Positions 36,541 to 48,243 of a DNA stretch of 64,000 nt are shown one piece after another (positions within the stretch are counted from its first letter, which is position 1; every line of letters begins with the position of its first letter). The notes under the pieces were generated by a model. The model had not been told where the DNA came from. It searched no databases and saw nothing but the letters and a program-made list of their open reading frames with translations. The position numbers and the translations under genes were made by a program. Origin of the DNA: Nageia nagi. Its lineage: Eukaryota > Pinophyta. Location of the stretch: NCBI GenBank assembly GCA_050084985.1, contig JBITNC010000001.1, positions 212,970,001-213,034,000 of the forward strand, given 5' to 3'.

Positions 36541-36689
36541 TGCAGAGAGAATAGCAATGAAACATAAAAATGGAGGTAGGAATGGGCTATTTATAGCTAA
36601 AGAAAAACTAACTCTATTTATAGTTAAAAAAAAAACTAACATACATTCAATACATGATATTTGAAAAGCAAGTATATTGCAATATTTCC

Positions 36690-37450
36690 TCTACTTACAA
36701 AGATAAGCATCTTCTCTTTATGAAGTTAAGCATCTTCTCTTTATAAAGATTAGTATCTTCTCTTTATGAATATAAGCATGTTCTCTTTATGAAGATGGGC
36801 ATATTCTATTAAATGTAGTTGAGCACATTCTATTTATAAATATGTACATCTTTCTTTAAATGCATTTGAGGATCTTCTCTCCTATGTAGTCAAGTATCTA
36901 CTCTTCTTTGTAGTCGAGCATTTGCTCTTCTCTATAGTTGAGCTTATTCTATCCTTTATAATTAAGAATTTTCTATCATCTAAAGCTAATCATCAACTCT
37001 TCTCTAAATTTGAGCATCTTATATCCTATATAATTGAGCATGTTTGGTTATCTATAGTTGAACATTTGCTCTTTCTTTTAGTCAAGAATCTTCTATCCTT
37101 TGCAGTTGAGCATTTGCTCTTCTATATAGTTAAGTGTATTCTATCCTTTATAGTTAAGCATATTTTTTCCTTTACATTTAAATATTTGCTCTTATTTTTA
37201 ATTGAGAATTATCTATGCTCTATATTAAAGTATAAACTCTTATCTAAAGTTGAGCATCTTCTATCATCTATAGTCAAGCATCTTTTATCCTCTCTAGTTA
37301 GGCATCTACTCTTCTCTATAGTTGGGCATCTTCTATCCTCTATAGTTGAGCATCTTCTCTCCTTTTTATTTGAGTATTTATTCTTCTCTATAGTTGAGCA
37401 TCTTCTATCCTTTGCATTTGAGCATCTTATATCCTTTGCACTCATTCCTA
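36690..37450 (+). repeat. 24-bp minisatellite near the right end of the hAT block
   Basis: About 30 imperfect copies of a unit near 24 bases of the type AGTTGAGCATCTTCTATCCT plus CTAT, best kept at 37240-37440; a variant AAG(A/T)TAAGCATCTTCTCTTTAT occupies 36700-36800. A stray copy sits at 38306-38345. Because 24 is divisible by 3, a 191-codon open frame (36922-37497) runs through it and encodes an octapeptide repeat of the SIVEHLLS type; I do not regard this as a gene. The word TTGAGCATC is the complement of GATGCTCAA in the left array. Confidence 0.85.
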
Positions 37451-37499
37451 TGCCTAGAAGATGCTCAAATTCTAACATTTTGTATAATAATATATAAAA

Positions 37500-38630
37500 T
37501 TTTCAATGAAATAATATTTTAAGAAATTTGATTTATATTTCACATATATCAATGAATCTAAATATTTCTATAAATAGCTAATCTAGATTTACTTTTGTAT
37601 TTAAGTTAACAATTATTCAATAATTAGCACAAATCATCCAATGATGAATATTGAATATAGAATGGATTTCAATCATATTTAAATGATTCCAAATATGTAA
37701 TAAATCAAATATTATCTACCATAAGAACATTCAAAATTCATATTTAGAATCCTTTCTAAAATATGAGGAGTACTGAGTGGTTCCCTTCCCCTTGGCCTTC
37801 TAACTTCTGCTCCCTAGTACTCATTTTAGTTTGTGGTCAAGAAATGATTATTTTATTTATTTTAAATATAATTTTTGTAAAATTAATATTTAAATATTAT
37901 TATCTCAATAAATATTTTATTATTAAAGTTGAGTCATGAGTGAGGTCTAATCATCTAATCATTAGGACAAACTATTGCAAAGAAGTGAAGAAGTAAGGAG
38001 TTATATTCTCAACTCTAACCATTATCCATAAAATATTCAAAACCAATGATTAAGAAATAGAGTCCATACAACATAAAATACATTTTAATGACCAATTTTG
38101 GTCCAAATGGAGTCTATCCAAGTGTTGGATATGAATAACTTGATGTTAATTCTATTTTTCCTAGTGTCACTAAGAGAAATATTGTAATGTAATATCAAGT
38201 TATTTCTCTACATAGAAGTTTTTATATTTTTGAACTCTAAAGAATGTATATATAACAATTTTATAGATATGAATATGAATAACTACTCTTTCTTATGTAT
38301 ACTTGTTGAGCATCTTCTCTTTATGAAGATGATCAACTTCTCTTTTTCCTAGTATCTATATTGTGTCATAAATTGGAATCTTTTGTTGTATAGGTTTTTC
38401 TAGTTAAAATATAAATTATACATTACTATGAAGAAATCACCTATAATTTAACATTTTTTTGAAAATATATTAAGTAACCAAAATTTTCTAAATCAATTTA
38501 ATTTTTTTTTAAATATCACCATTATTTCTACAATATTTTGAGATTGAATCGCCAAGATTTTGAAATCAAATTGCATCTATTATATTTATTTTAGTTCATC
38601 AAAATTCCTTACACATAATCTTGAGTAAAA
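37500..38630. other. AT-rich right end of the hAT block
   Basis: No coding motif recognised. It contains an isolated minisatellite-type copy at 38306-38345 (GTTGAGCATCTTCTC). Probably non-coding transposon sequence. Confidence 0.4.
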
Positions 38631-39604
38631 TATGGTATGTATGAGAAATAGGTATTTAAAAATGTCAAAATTAGTATCAACCCTAGTAACCCATTGACCC
38701 CTTCACCCTTAACACCAAATCCACTCCTAACTCCTAAACATAAATGCTTAACTCTTAAATGTAAACCCTTACTAAGGCATTTGGTCCAAGATTATCATTC
38801 CACAATAGATATCATTAATGCTAAAGGATATGAACCATTTTTTATATTATTTTGATATTATGGAAAAGAAATATGAAACCATGTCTACTACCCATTCAAA
38901 AAATGATGACAATTCTACTACAAATATGACTATATTACCAAATAAGGATAAATATTTTTAGTGCTTCGACTAGGGAATTAGGTATTTATATAGGAAATTA
39001 TGGCATGTATGATAAATAATTATTTTATAATGTCCATATGAGTGTCAAAAATGACTCCTAAACCCTTGACGCTTAAACTAAACCCTCACCAAGGCATTTT
39101 ATACATGATTATCATTCCATAATTGATAATAATGCCAAAGGAGGAGAGCTAATTTCTTATGTTATTTTTGATATTATGGAAAAGGAAAGTAAAACCATGT
39201 CAACTACCCATTCAATGAATAATGGTAATTCTACTACAAATATGACTATTTCCAAATAAGGATAAATATTTTTAGTGCTTAGACTAGGGCATTAGGTGTT
39301 TCTATGGGAAATTATGGCATGTATGAGAAACATGTATTTTAGAATATCCATATGAGTGTCAACCCTAACCCTTAAAACCTAAACCATTAACCCTTAAATA
39401 TAAACCATAACCATATATTTTTTCCAAGATTATCATTCCATAATCAACATTAATATTAAAGGATAAGAACTAGTTTCTTATGTTATTTCTTATATTATAG
39501 AAGAGGAAAGTGAAACCATGTCTAGTACCCATTCAATAAATTATACCAATTTTACTATAAATATGATTATGTTTCCAAATAAGGATAAATATTTTTAATA
39601 CTTT
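38630..39604 (+). repeat. sat320 cluster B
   Basis: A partial unit (38634-38790) and three more starting near 38790, 39105 and 39428 (spacings about 315 and 324). Landmarks match cluster A. The last unit is interrupted at 39605-39609 (GACTA) by element D and continues at 53684. Confidence 0.85.
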
Positions 39605-39609
39605 GACTA

Positions 39610-40292
39610 TGTGATGATCTATTCTAAGGCTAAATCCTCAAATGTGCCCTAGGAGAGGAATGTTTGGCATCTATCTTTCAAACTATCCAAAATAAGCTTA
39701 AACATGCATAAAATATCCAATGACTATCTAGGATTAGTGTTATCAAAGAACCTTATGATTAGTGTTATCAATCCATATACTTAGGAAGACTAAATTGGAA
39801 TATTAGTATGCTCTTGTGTAATGTACATGCTCTAGGTATATCTACTCTCCTTGATATTACCAATACCTAGTTCAAAGTACCACATCCATCCTTGGAGCTC
39901 CAAATGACCTTATAGTTGAGGTAATCACCTAGAGATATGCTCTACATTAAAGAGGGGAGTATTAATTACTAAAGATATATTTAATACCATTATTATAATT
40001 ATTAAGGCTAAATATCCTATACCTCATTTAAGGAGACTAATATTGTATTTACAAATATAATTACCTTGGTATTACAAATACAACATTATTGGTATTTTAG
40101 CAATTAACTAAATATAAATAAATAAATAAATAAAGGGTTTTGTATTCCATAATTAGAGATTTATTGAGTCTCTAAGTGGAATTTAAAATATTTTGGCTAA
40201 AATATATTAAAATAGATAAAAATACTCATAAATTAATATTCCCATTTATTAGATGTGAAATGGAAAAAAATCCAAAAAATAAGAACATTACA
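39610..40292 (-). repeat. Element D 3' LTR, with an internal deletion of about 800 bp
   Basis: Aligns with both ends of 52200-53683 (TGATGATCTATTCTA...AACATGCATAAAATA at the left; ATCACCTAGAGA.ATGCTCTAC and ATGGAAAAAA.ATCCAAAAA at the right). It is 683 bases long against 1484: the section corresponding to about 52330-53130 is missing. Confidence 0.85.
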
Positions 40293-40427
40293 AGTTTTCC
40301 CTCCCTAAATTTATTTCCCTTAAGTAATTTTGAAATTACACTATTGAAACATCTTCTTAGTTTAACTATGAATCTTCAAGTTATGCCTTATGTTTTAAAA
40401 CTTTCATATTTTTCCTCCTGAAGTATT
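40293..40427 (-). pseudogene. Element D unrecognised ORF, 3' end
   Basis: On the minus strand this 135-base segment continues the reading frame interrupted by D2 at 48970: the codons across the GTATT target duplication join in frame. It reads IEYFRRKNMKVLKHKA, then three Gln-type stops, and ends in the polypurine tract. It forms the C-terminus of the unrecognised protein described at 48970-50120. Confidence 0.55.
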
Positions 40428-41121
40428 TGTACATCTCAAATTATGTAAATATGAATAAATACAATTAAATAAATAGTCTACAATATACAACTAAATATAC
40501 AACATACACTATATCAGATTACCATAGATATACATGAAATGCATGAACTTTATATGGAGTGCATGTACAATTATCAAGAGTAGATAATAATGGATCTCCA
40601 ATGAATTAGAAAGTAATGAGTTGACCATCAAAATATGGAACTCCTAATCTAGAAGGCACACACTATTGATGTTGTAGGAGTAAAACACCACTAGCTATGT
40701 GGAATAGGATGAATCATGTTGAGCATAAATGATAAAAAAATTTATAAACTTAGATTATAACAAACATTCATGATAGGTGGCATCCCAAGAAATTGTTATA
40801 GTTGATAACCACCTATCAAAGTTCTTTATCATATCAAAAGAGTTTTGATACCTATGTAAATTAACCTATTCCACCCATATTTATAACCTATAAAATATAT
40901 AAAGAGGAATGAGGCTAAATTATAATAATAATAATAATCTTTGTTGTATTCAAGATAAATTAAAATATGATCCATGATAAATGATATTGCATTGGTCCTA
41001 GCACATGGTATTGCATTATAATATCAACTTTATCTTGATGTATGTATTATTATCATTAATCATTTAAGAAGTTTAAATATGATTTGTTAAATGAATAATA
41101 AATTATTTTTAGGCATATATT
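40428..41121 (-). repeat. Element D2 3' LTR
   Basis: Begins TGTACATCTCAAATTATG and ends TTTTTAGGCATATA. Shared with 48244-48969: ATATACATGAAATGCATGAA, GGAGTGCATGTACAAT, GTTCTTTATCATATCAAAAG and GATATTGCATTGGTC. Also homologous to 56855-57443 (element E). On the minus strand AAAGAGGAAAACAAA at 41136-41122 is the polypurine tract. Confidence 0.87.
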
Positions 41122-42980
41122 TTGTTTTCCTCTTTGGATATGAAATGAAAATCATTGAAATTACATAATCCAAAGAAGTTTAGAGAAGAGAAGAAATTTT
41201 TTAATAATAAAATGGACTTTTCTATTTCTATCAATATGTTGAGTATGATATGTTGTTTGTCCCCCTTTGGTCTTGGTTGCCCCTTGCTCATGCTACTTGG
41301 GTAAGCAAGTCAAAATTAGAGTCCCTATATAAGGAGAGTGGTTTATGTCATCCTACTCACCCAAGAAATACCTAAAGAACAAATTGATATAATACCTATA
41401 TAGATCACATCCCATTAAAGAATAATAAATTGAGAGAGCAAGGATGAAATTAATATGATATCCACTATGCCATTATGGTCAATATGACTCATAGTTCTAT
41501 AAACCATGATGTATAGACTACTATGATTTCAAATCATAGTCTATGAAGAGAAAGCGCTTGAGGTCCTTTTTGATGTTGTAGGCTTGTAATATCAATGATA
41601 TTCAAGCTAATGAGAACTTTAAATGACTCAAGCTTGGAATAACCTATGAAAAATTAGATATTTTCTCATGGAATGACCATGGTATTGAAAATAATTATTA
41701 GTATAATAATGAATAATAGCATTCAATGTATGTAAATGTATCAAATATTCATTGGCCTCTCATTTCAACATTTAAAATTACATGAATTTTCAAAGTAAAT
41801 CCACACTACTAGGGGCATGGTATGTATGAAATTTTACAATTATTTCTTCTATAATTTTGCTCATGAATTTTATAATATTGCATATTTATGAAATAATGGA
41901 ATTTTCAAGTAGATATTCAAAGAAATTTTAGCATGCCCCAATTATAAAAAATTTGTAGTGAATACACATCATTGGTGGCATGGAAATAGTCATATCAAAT
42001 AATATTCAATTAACACTTAGAAATAACATTTTGCATTATATCAGGAATGAGATGACATCACCAAATAGCATAAAATTTTCAATATAAGCAAGGAATTAGC
42101 AATATTTGATCACATTTTCAATTTTTCTATGCAATAATCATAAAAGTGAAATATCCATCATTTTGAGCCATTAAGAATATGCAAGCATGATCGATATTTG
42201 GAAGAATATATAATTTTGCTTTTTGCATGCTATGGATGGTGTGTTAATGAATGAATTAATTTTAAGAAAAATAGTGCATCTAATTAGCATTGACATATGA
42301 ATTTTCAAGTATGTACTATTCTAAAACCATGCATATATGTGAAGATAAAAAATTTGCACCTAGATTTAATTAAATTCGATTAAAATTTGATCTTTGCACT
42401 CATATAATACTCATGATATACATCTATTATGACCTATGAGAATAGGAATTGAAAAAAAGTAATTAGAATTTTTTCTAATTTTACATAAAACATGCTGCTA
42501 ATGGTGTCCATTTATTACTAATAAAATTTAAAAATAGAATGCAATCAATTTTTACTGACCTGCAACATAAATTATGTAATTGAACTTTCTCATCATTCAT
42601 GATCACCAAGCATTGAATTAGTAATCAATTTGAAAAATTGCACACTATTAGTGGCATGGTATTAATAAAATTAGCTTTTTAAAAAGAAATTATGGCCCTA
42701 TGAAATATTTTATAGTATTTTGCACACATGAAATAATAATTAAGAAGCAAAAGGAAGCATCCAAGAACAAGCCCTATGTGGAGCTAGGGTTAGAGGGAAA
42801 AAGTGGAATAAAACATTATATAATTAGCTTTTTATTCATTTTTATGTTGCTTTTCTATTTATGATTTGGATCTATCCATTTTGCCTCCTTGCACATGACC
42901 CTATTGATAGTGTTTTCCCTAGTTAACCATTGATCCTTAGTGAGGGTTCTTGCTAATCACTAGTTTGATTTTCTTAGTCC
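41122..42980. other. Element D2 non-coding region with dispersed GCCATTAGTGGC-like motifs
   Basis: No reading frame recognised. A short motif of the form CATTAGTGGCATGG recurs at irregular intervals (41808, 41966, 42645; a reversed form at 42487), and again at 45517-45865 on the far side of the antisense ORF. It contains a short inverted repeat (GCCA...TGGC). Confidence 0.5.
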
Positions 42981-42983
42981 ATT

Positions 42984-45100
42984 ATGGAAGATGATGGTTA
43001 GCACAAGGTAAGAAGGCCCTTGATTTAATGGAGAGGTAAAATCATTGATTATATCTAAATATTACCATGTGAGCATAACGTAAGTACTTATTTCCTACCA
43101 ATTTTGCTTTACCTTTGTTACAATTTTCTCACCAATGATTCCCTACATGTGAGCTTACTATGATTTATTTTTTTAAGTTTAATTTTTAATTTTCTTTATT
43201 AATTCCTTGTAGGAATCAAGGTTTTGATTAGGGGAGGATCCATTTCCATGATACCATTAGAGAAGGTAAGGATATGGCAAAGAACCAGCTATGAGGATGA
43301 CATACTCATGCAATTCAAATTGGCAAATTTGGTGGTAGTTAGGCATATCTAGCAAGATTTGTCCCTCCTTATCACCTTGTCTAAGAGATTGGATCCAAAC
43401 TAAACATATTTCACATACTTATAAATTAAATGAGTATCACATTACTAGATGTTTATAATATTTGGGGCATACCCATATGGGGTTGGCTTATCCATCAAAT
43501 CGAGGTTGCAGATAATGAGGTGAGAGAGAAACTAGCTCTATGACTGAAAGGAGAGTAGGACCATGATTAGGAGCACCAAGATACCCAATTAGTACAGGTT
43601 TTCTAATTTGCATCACTAAGTAAGAACTTGAGTCTCTATACCACCTTGATCATCATGACCTACTTATGCCTAGATAAGAGCATCTCTTTATTTTCTCTTA
43701 GCCTTGTCTAGGTGGTTCAGGAGATATGCACCCAAGGGATGTATTTTGTATGGGTGCCACTAGTGCTAGCCTAATTATACTAGGATTTATTCAATTTTAT
43801 AAGTGTTGATAAGTTCAACATCATAGTCACACAAACAAGCCTACTATAGTTATGGGCCTATGAGAAGATAACAATCATCTAATTGATTATGTTGTAGAAG
43901 GGTAAAGATGGCCTAAGAGACATAAAATTAACATTGTAAGTTTTGAGAGAATATAGATACTGGTATCCACATACTTTGGAGGTAAGGATATGGGAGATAG
44001 ATGGGCTCTATATTAAGGACCTAATTTGGGTATCATATAGGGATTACTTATGGGATGAGGATGTTGACTTACATTCCTAGGTGAGGCAAGACTACTTTCT
44101 CTAGAATAAAAGGAAGTTGGTAGAGCCATATCTACCATATAGGATTCTCAAGAAGTTTGGGATCCAATAAGGGATCCCTATAGTTCTCATTTACTAGAGG
44201 AGGTACATGATAGATAGGGATGCACTAGCAAGGTCAGAGAACATACTAACATGGAGGCTAACCTAAGAGGAGCCTAGGGTACATGATACAATGATGGATG
44301 TTTCTATGACACCTAATACCACTAGAGGGTTTGTGGCATGGTGGAATACTATGCATCCAACCACCTTAGGGTTTGATGAAAATGAGGAGCGGGAGGTAGC
44401 TGCATCAAAGGGATCTTGAAAGGAGGAATCCTATCATGTTGACAACCCCATGCATGACATACCTATACAAGTAGGACCTAAAATATCAAGATTAGTAGCA
44501 CTGGTAGATGATATGCCACTAGTGGCTCTAGGTAATAATCTTACAATCATATATATTAGTATGTGCAAGTTTTATATGATCATGAAATTGAATATGTAAA
44601 TATTACTTGTAGAAGAGAGAGACATGTGGGTGATATCCTTATAGGATAATATCAAGAGGCTCAAGCATTTTGAGGGAGAGGTTTATACTCTAAGAACCAC
44701 CATGATAGCCAAGGATGCGTAGATATCCACTCTATAGCAATCCCTAAAGAGGTTATAAGAGTGAGTAGACATGCCCCCACCAAATGAGTAGTGGGCATAT
44801 ATCTAGAGCTTAATGGACTAGATAGAGAGAAAGGATAATGACATAGTAACATTTAGGGGGAAGTATGAGAGGGACAAGATACTTTTGGCCACCCATGGGA
44901 TCAGCAACAATGAGGTGTTGGGTGGTGTTTAACTTTCAAGAGCTAGTAGTGGTAACAAGAGGACTAGGCCTAGCACTAGTGAGGTTGGGAGTAGTAGAAG
45001 TGGTGCAAATCACTAATTTTGTACTATGGAAATGGATCCATCCCATTTTGTATATTTTATATTATATGATATAGATGGATCACCTTTTGGATTTTAATTT
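42984..45100 (+). pseudogene. Antisense ORF of D2, plant-mobile-domain-like (PMD)
   Basis: Coding strand is opposite to the D2 gag. A start block M.DDG at 42984 is followed by an apparently non-coding gap (43060-43200), which could be an intron or decay. From about 43430 the text reads an ITRLLDVYN(I/L) block, IWG-like YGVGLSIKS/GWLIHQIEVADNEV (43470-43525), HLSL..LI..YLCL (43625-43690), a decayed Q(L/V)W.YE block near 43850 and a Trp/Pro-rich stretch to 44340. The C-terminal part (44600-44900) reads IKRLKHFEGEVYTLRTTMIA and is coiled-coil-like, with a Ser/Arg-rich tail to about 45100. The layout resembles the plant mobile domain of MAIN/MAIL1-type and transposon-encoded proteins. The copy in element E (59291-61305) is easier to read. 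Broken by many stops. Family call is moderate. Confidence 0.5.
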
Positions 45101-46050
45101 ATGCAATGTGTTTGATATGATTTATATGTGAATGGTTTATGTTTATAGTTGTACCTTTTATAATTGATCATATAAATTACAAAGTACAAATTTTGGGATT
45201 ATAAGTAATAAACCATACACTAATAGTAGTATATATAACATTAAATAATAATCCAATATATATAATGAATGCAAGCACATAAAGATCCTATTATAGACAT
45301 CTTGCAAGATCTAATGTACACAATTTTGATCAATAGCACAAGAAGCAATCAAAACAAAATCAAGGTCTTGTAGGTGTCAAATTCAAGTAACAATGAATAG
45401 GATTGAGTTTTATTTTTTACTTTAATGATTACAAAATTAGAATGTAGCCATTTTAAACAAATAATTATGCAAAGAAGAGAAATGAAATAGTATTATTTTT
45501 AATTCTATTTCAAGAAATGCATGCTGTTAGTGGAATGAAAATAAGTGACATGCTATCATTAGTGTGAAATTTAATAATTATGATAGAATATTTTAGAATA
45601 ATTTTTTACTAAATTTGCCTAGGATACCAATAAGAAAATAACTAGATACATATAATAAATAATAACACCCATTTTCCAAACCAAGAAATAACCTAGCTAG
45701 TATACACTACTATTTTGATTTTTTACATTTTAAGTAATAAATTTGCATACCTAAGATGGTTTGGTAATTCAAATGCATTTTATCAATGCAGGAACAAAGA
45801 GAGATGCCTTACTTGTTATATATTTCATACCATTAGTGGCATATGAACAAGAATGCATGCCATTAGTGGTGTCCTTTTGCTCTAGTTTTTCATCACATTT
45901 GATATTCTAGTACTATAATCCCTATTTGTTTGCTTTTGACATCCACTACATCCATTTTTGTTAGAAAAATAATAAATCATCCAGTTAGAAGTACTTACCA
46001 TTCCATTGAAGCCTTTTGGTAAAGGGTTTGTAATTATCTCCAATTATCCA
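45101..46050. other. Element D2 non-coding region between antisense ORF and gag
   Basis: Where a complete element would carry pol, nothing like RT, RNase H or integrase is readable on the minus strand. Motifs CATTAGTGGCAT and CCATTAGTGGTGTCC occur at 45830 and 45862, and GCTGTTAGTGGAATG at 45519. Confidence 0.55.
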
Positions 46051-46059
46051 TTATTAGGG

Positions 46060-48077
46060 TGTAAGGGCCTTCATTTATTAAAACCTTAAAATTTATTGTT
46101 AGGTATCTTGGTGTCCTATGATAATTACAAAATATCTCATATCCATAATGTTTTGGAACACCATAAGGAAAATGATGTTGAACAATTGGTGGAAGCTCAA
46201 TGAGTTCTCCTTTTAATCACACATTAAGAATATTATCAACAATATCAGTTAACTTTGTAAATTTCCATTATGGTATATTAGTTCTCTTATCAACATTATG
46301 TACTTTAGTTTTTTTTTTATCATTTTTGAGATATTTTACTTTCTTTTCATATGTTTAAGATTTTTTAGAATGCATATCATAAAGTTTCTTAATACAAGCC
46401 TCTTTTTTAAATAAAATATTCATCATTTCAGCCAATATCAAATCATAGTTTGAGATAACTAATAACTTATATACATGTAATAAAGCATTTGCAAATGTAT
46501 CTTTCAAATATTGCTCAAGAATAGTGATCTTATTTGCAATTTGCTTCCATATTTTTACAAAATTAGATAAAAATTGGTTAGATAATTACCTAATTTTACA
46601 CAAATATTTGAATTGGACCTTTTCTGTAATATTGTATCTATACTTCAAAAATTGATGTATCTAATCTTCATATTTATCAATGCTCTTTTTAGGAAGAAGA
46701 AAATACCATTTCAATGATTCATATTTTAAACTATGTGAAAATAATTTGGCAAGCATATCTTTATCATGAACATATTCCATAGCTTCTTGAAATTTTCTAA
46801 CATGCATCTTTGGATCTTGCAAACCATCAAACTTTATAAATTTCACACTCTTTTCACTAGTAAGTACTTTAGAAATAATTCTATCTATCAAAGAAAATTT
46901 TAACAAAAATAAGAAATCATCTTCTTCATCATTAAGTAATTATATTTTTAAATTCTAAATTCTTTCCTCTAGTGTTTTGGTAGTGTTTGATATTACATGA
47001 GTTTGTTGTTTGTGGATTTTGGACAGTAGGCATGTTAGCTATCAAGGGTGGTTGAGGGGTTTGAGGTGGAACATTTTTAATTTAATAAGAAAATTTATTT
47101 GCATTTATAATCTCTTTTTCTTTAAGTGACACAAATGGCCCTATTCTATGTATCCTTTCATGGTCAAGTTTATCAAGTAATTCAAACATAAAATCTAGTT
47201 GTTGTTCATGATTAGCTTTGTAAAAGAATGTAGATTATTAAGCATATTGAAGGATTTCAAGTTTAATATTGTATTTTTCCTATGACCAATTAGGGTGACA
47301 TTTTAAACAATTATTAATAGTATCAGTAATGTGATTTCTAATTTTCATACTAGTATATTCAATTTGCAAAATACCCTTACCTTTATTAGAAATTATATCT
47401 ATTTTGTAATGTTTAGGATTCAAGATTATATGTTCATAATAATCCTTCCTTTTTTGTACCATCTTCCTTGACATCCCCTTCACTTAGAGGCTACATAACA
47501 TTTTCTTCCATGCTGCTAGTAGCATATGTACAGTCCAACATGTTGTTGATGGTATCTTGATTAATGGTAGAAATCCTTCTTCTTGATGAACTTGCATTTT
47601 CATAAGAGAACAAGCTATATGAGGACTATGAAGTTGCATATTTCATTTCTAATAACTCATAATTGGTTATGATATCAATAAAAATTTCAACATTATGAGT
47701 AAGAAAATATTCCAAATTTTCTTTATCAAATATATATTCCTTGATAGAGTAATAATATTCCACTTTTTCTTTATTAGATAATAATTTTTCTCAATTTCAA
47801 CATTATTATCAAAATTATCATCATGAATTTCAAATATTACACTTTCAAAATTAGAATGATCAATATTTATATCAAATCTATTGGGATTTTTTCTAATAAT
47901 ATCCATTTTCTTGCTAAAGCTTGTAGATTCAATATCACTATGTGCATCAAGCTCCATATATTCATTAGGATGAGGCTTTTATAGAGGTAAATCAAGGTTA
48001 ACCCTAATAGTTCTTCAAATATCATTAAAATGATCCTTACCCATAGATACCTTGGGTTGTTCTACATTCAAATCCAT
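46060..48077 (-). pseudogene. gag: Element D2 gag remnant
   Basis: Minus strand. From the ATG at 48077 the frame reads MDLNVEQPKVSMGKDHFNDI, then, after two stops, MELDAHSDIESTSFSKK and an acidic N-terminal region. The gag core is open at 46906-46661: KFIKFDGLQDPKMHVRKFQE, then AKLFSHSLKYESLKWYF and LPKKSIDKYED. A zinc-binding-type block, FCNYHRTPRYLTINFKVL (about 46133-46080), follows near the end. This core (F.G..DP..HV..F...M, LF..SL...AL.WY..LP..SI) is close to that of the Tat-like gag in B2, which supports a common lineage. Stops and frame changes are frequent. Confidence 0.78.
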
Positions 48078-48243
48078 TTTTAAAACATAGGTAGAATACA
48101 CCCTAGTTTTATCATTTTCTCTAGCTGCTATATGAAGAGCTTTAGGTAAGACAATGAATAATAACAAAAATGGATTCATGAATTTTTAGAAAGGATGCCC
48201 TAGAATGAGATCTAGGTGTGTAAGAATGGTAGTTTCACTAGAA

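Larger units (their letters stand above)
14340..38630. mobile_element. Composite block interrupting sat320: hAT remnant filled with gypsy elements
   Basis: sat320 cluster A stops near 14340 at ...GGGCATTGGACATTGTTGTAA, and cluster B resumes near 38634 with TGGTATGTATGAGAAATA, the next part of the same unit, so this 24-kb block appears to have been inserted into one unit. Its outer parts carry minisatellites (14645-14985 and 36690-37450) and the two halves of a hAT-like transposase (15460-16513 and 35931-36540). Between those halves sit gypsy elements B1, B2 and C. Exact terminal inverted repeats were not established: AGGGAAATTCAT near 14340 and the complement of CATCAAAATTCCTT near 38597 are only weakly alike. 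An 8-bp target duplication was not proven. Confidence 0.55.

Noticed and set aside
36922-37497. 191-codon open frame with an octapeptide repeat
   Set aside because: It is produced by the 24-bp minisatellite, whose unit is a multiple of 3. The reverse strand is open there too, and nothing resembling a protein family is present.
42900-45100. A host gene on the plus strand
   Set aside because: The same ORF lies at the same place in element E and within the LTR boundaries of D2, so it belongs to the retroelement family.
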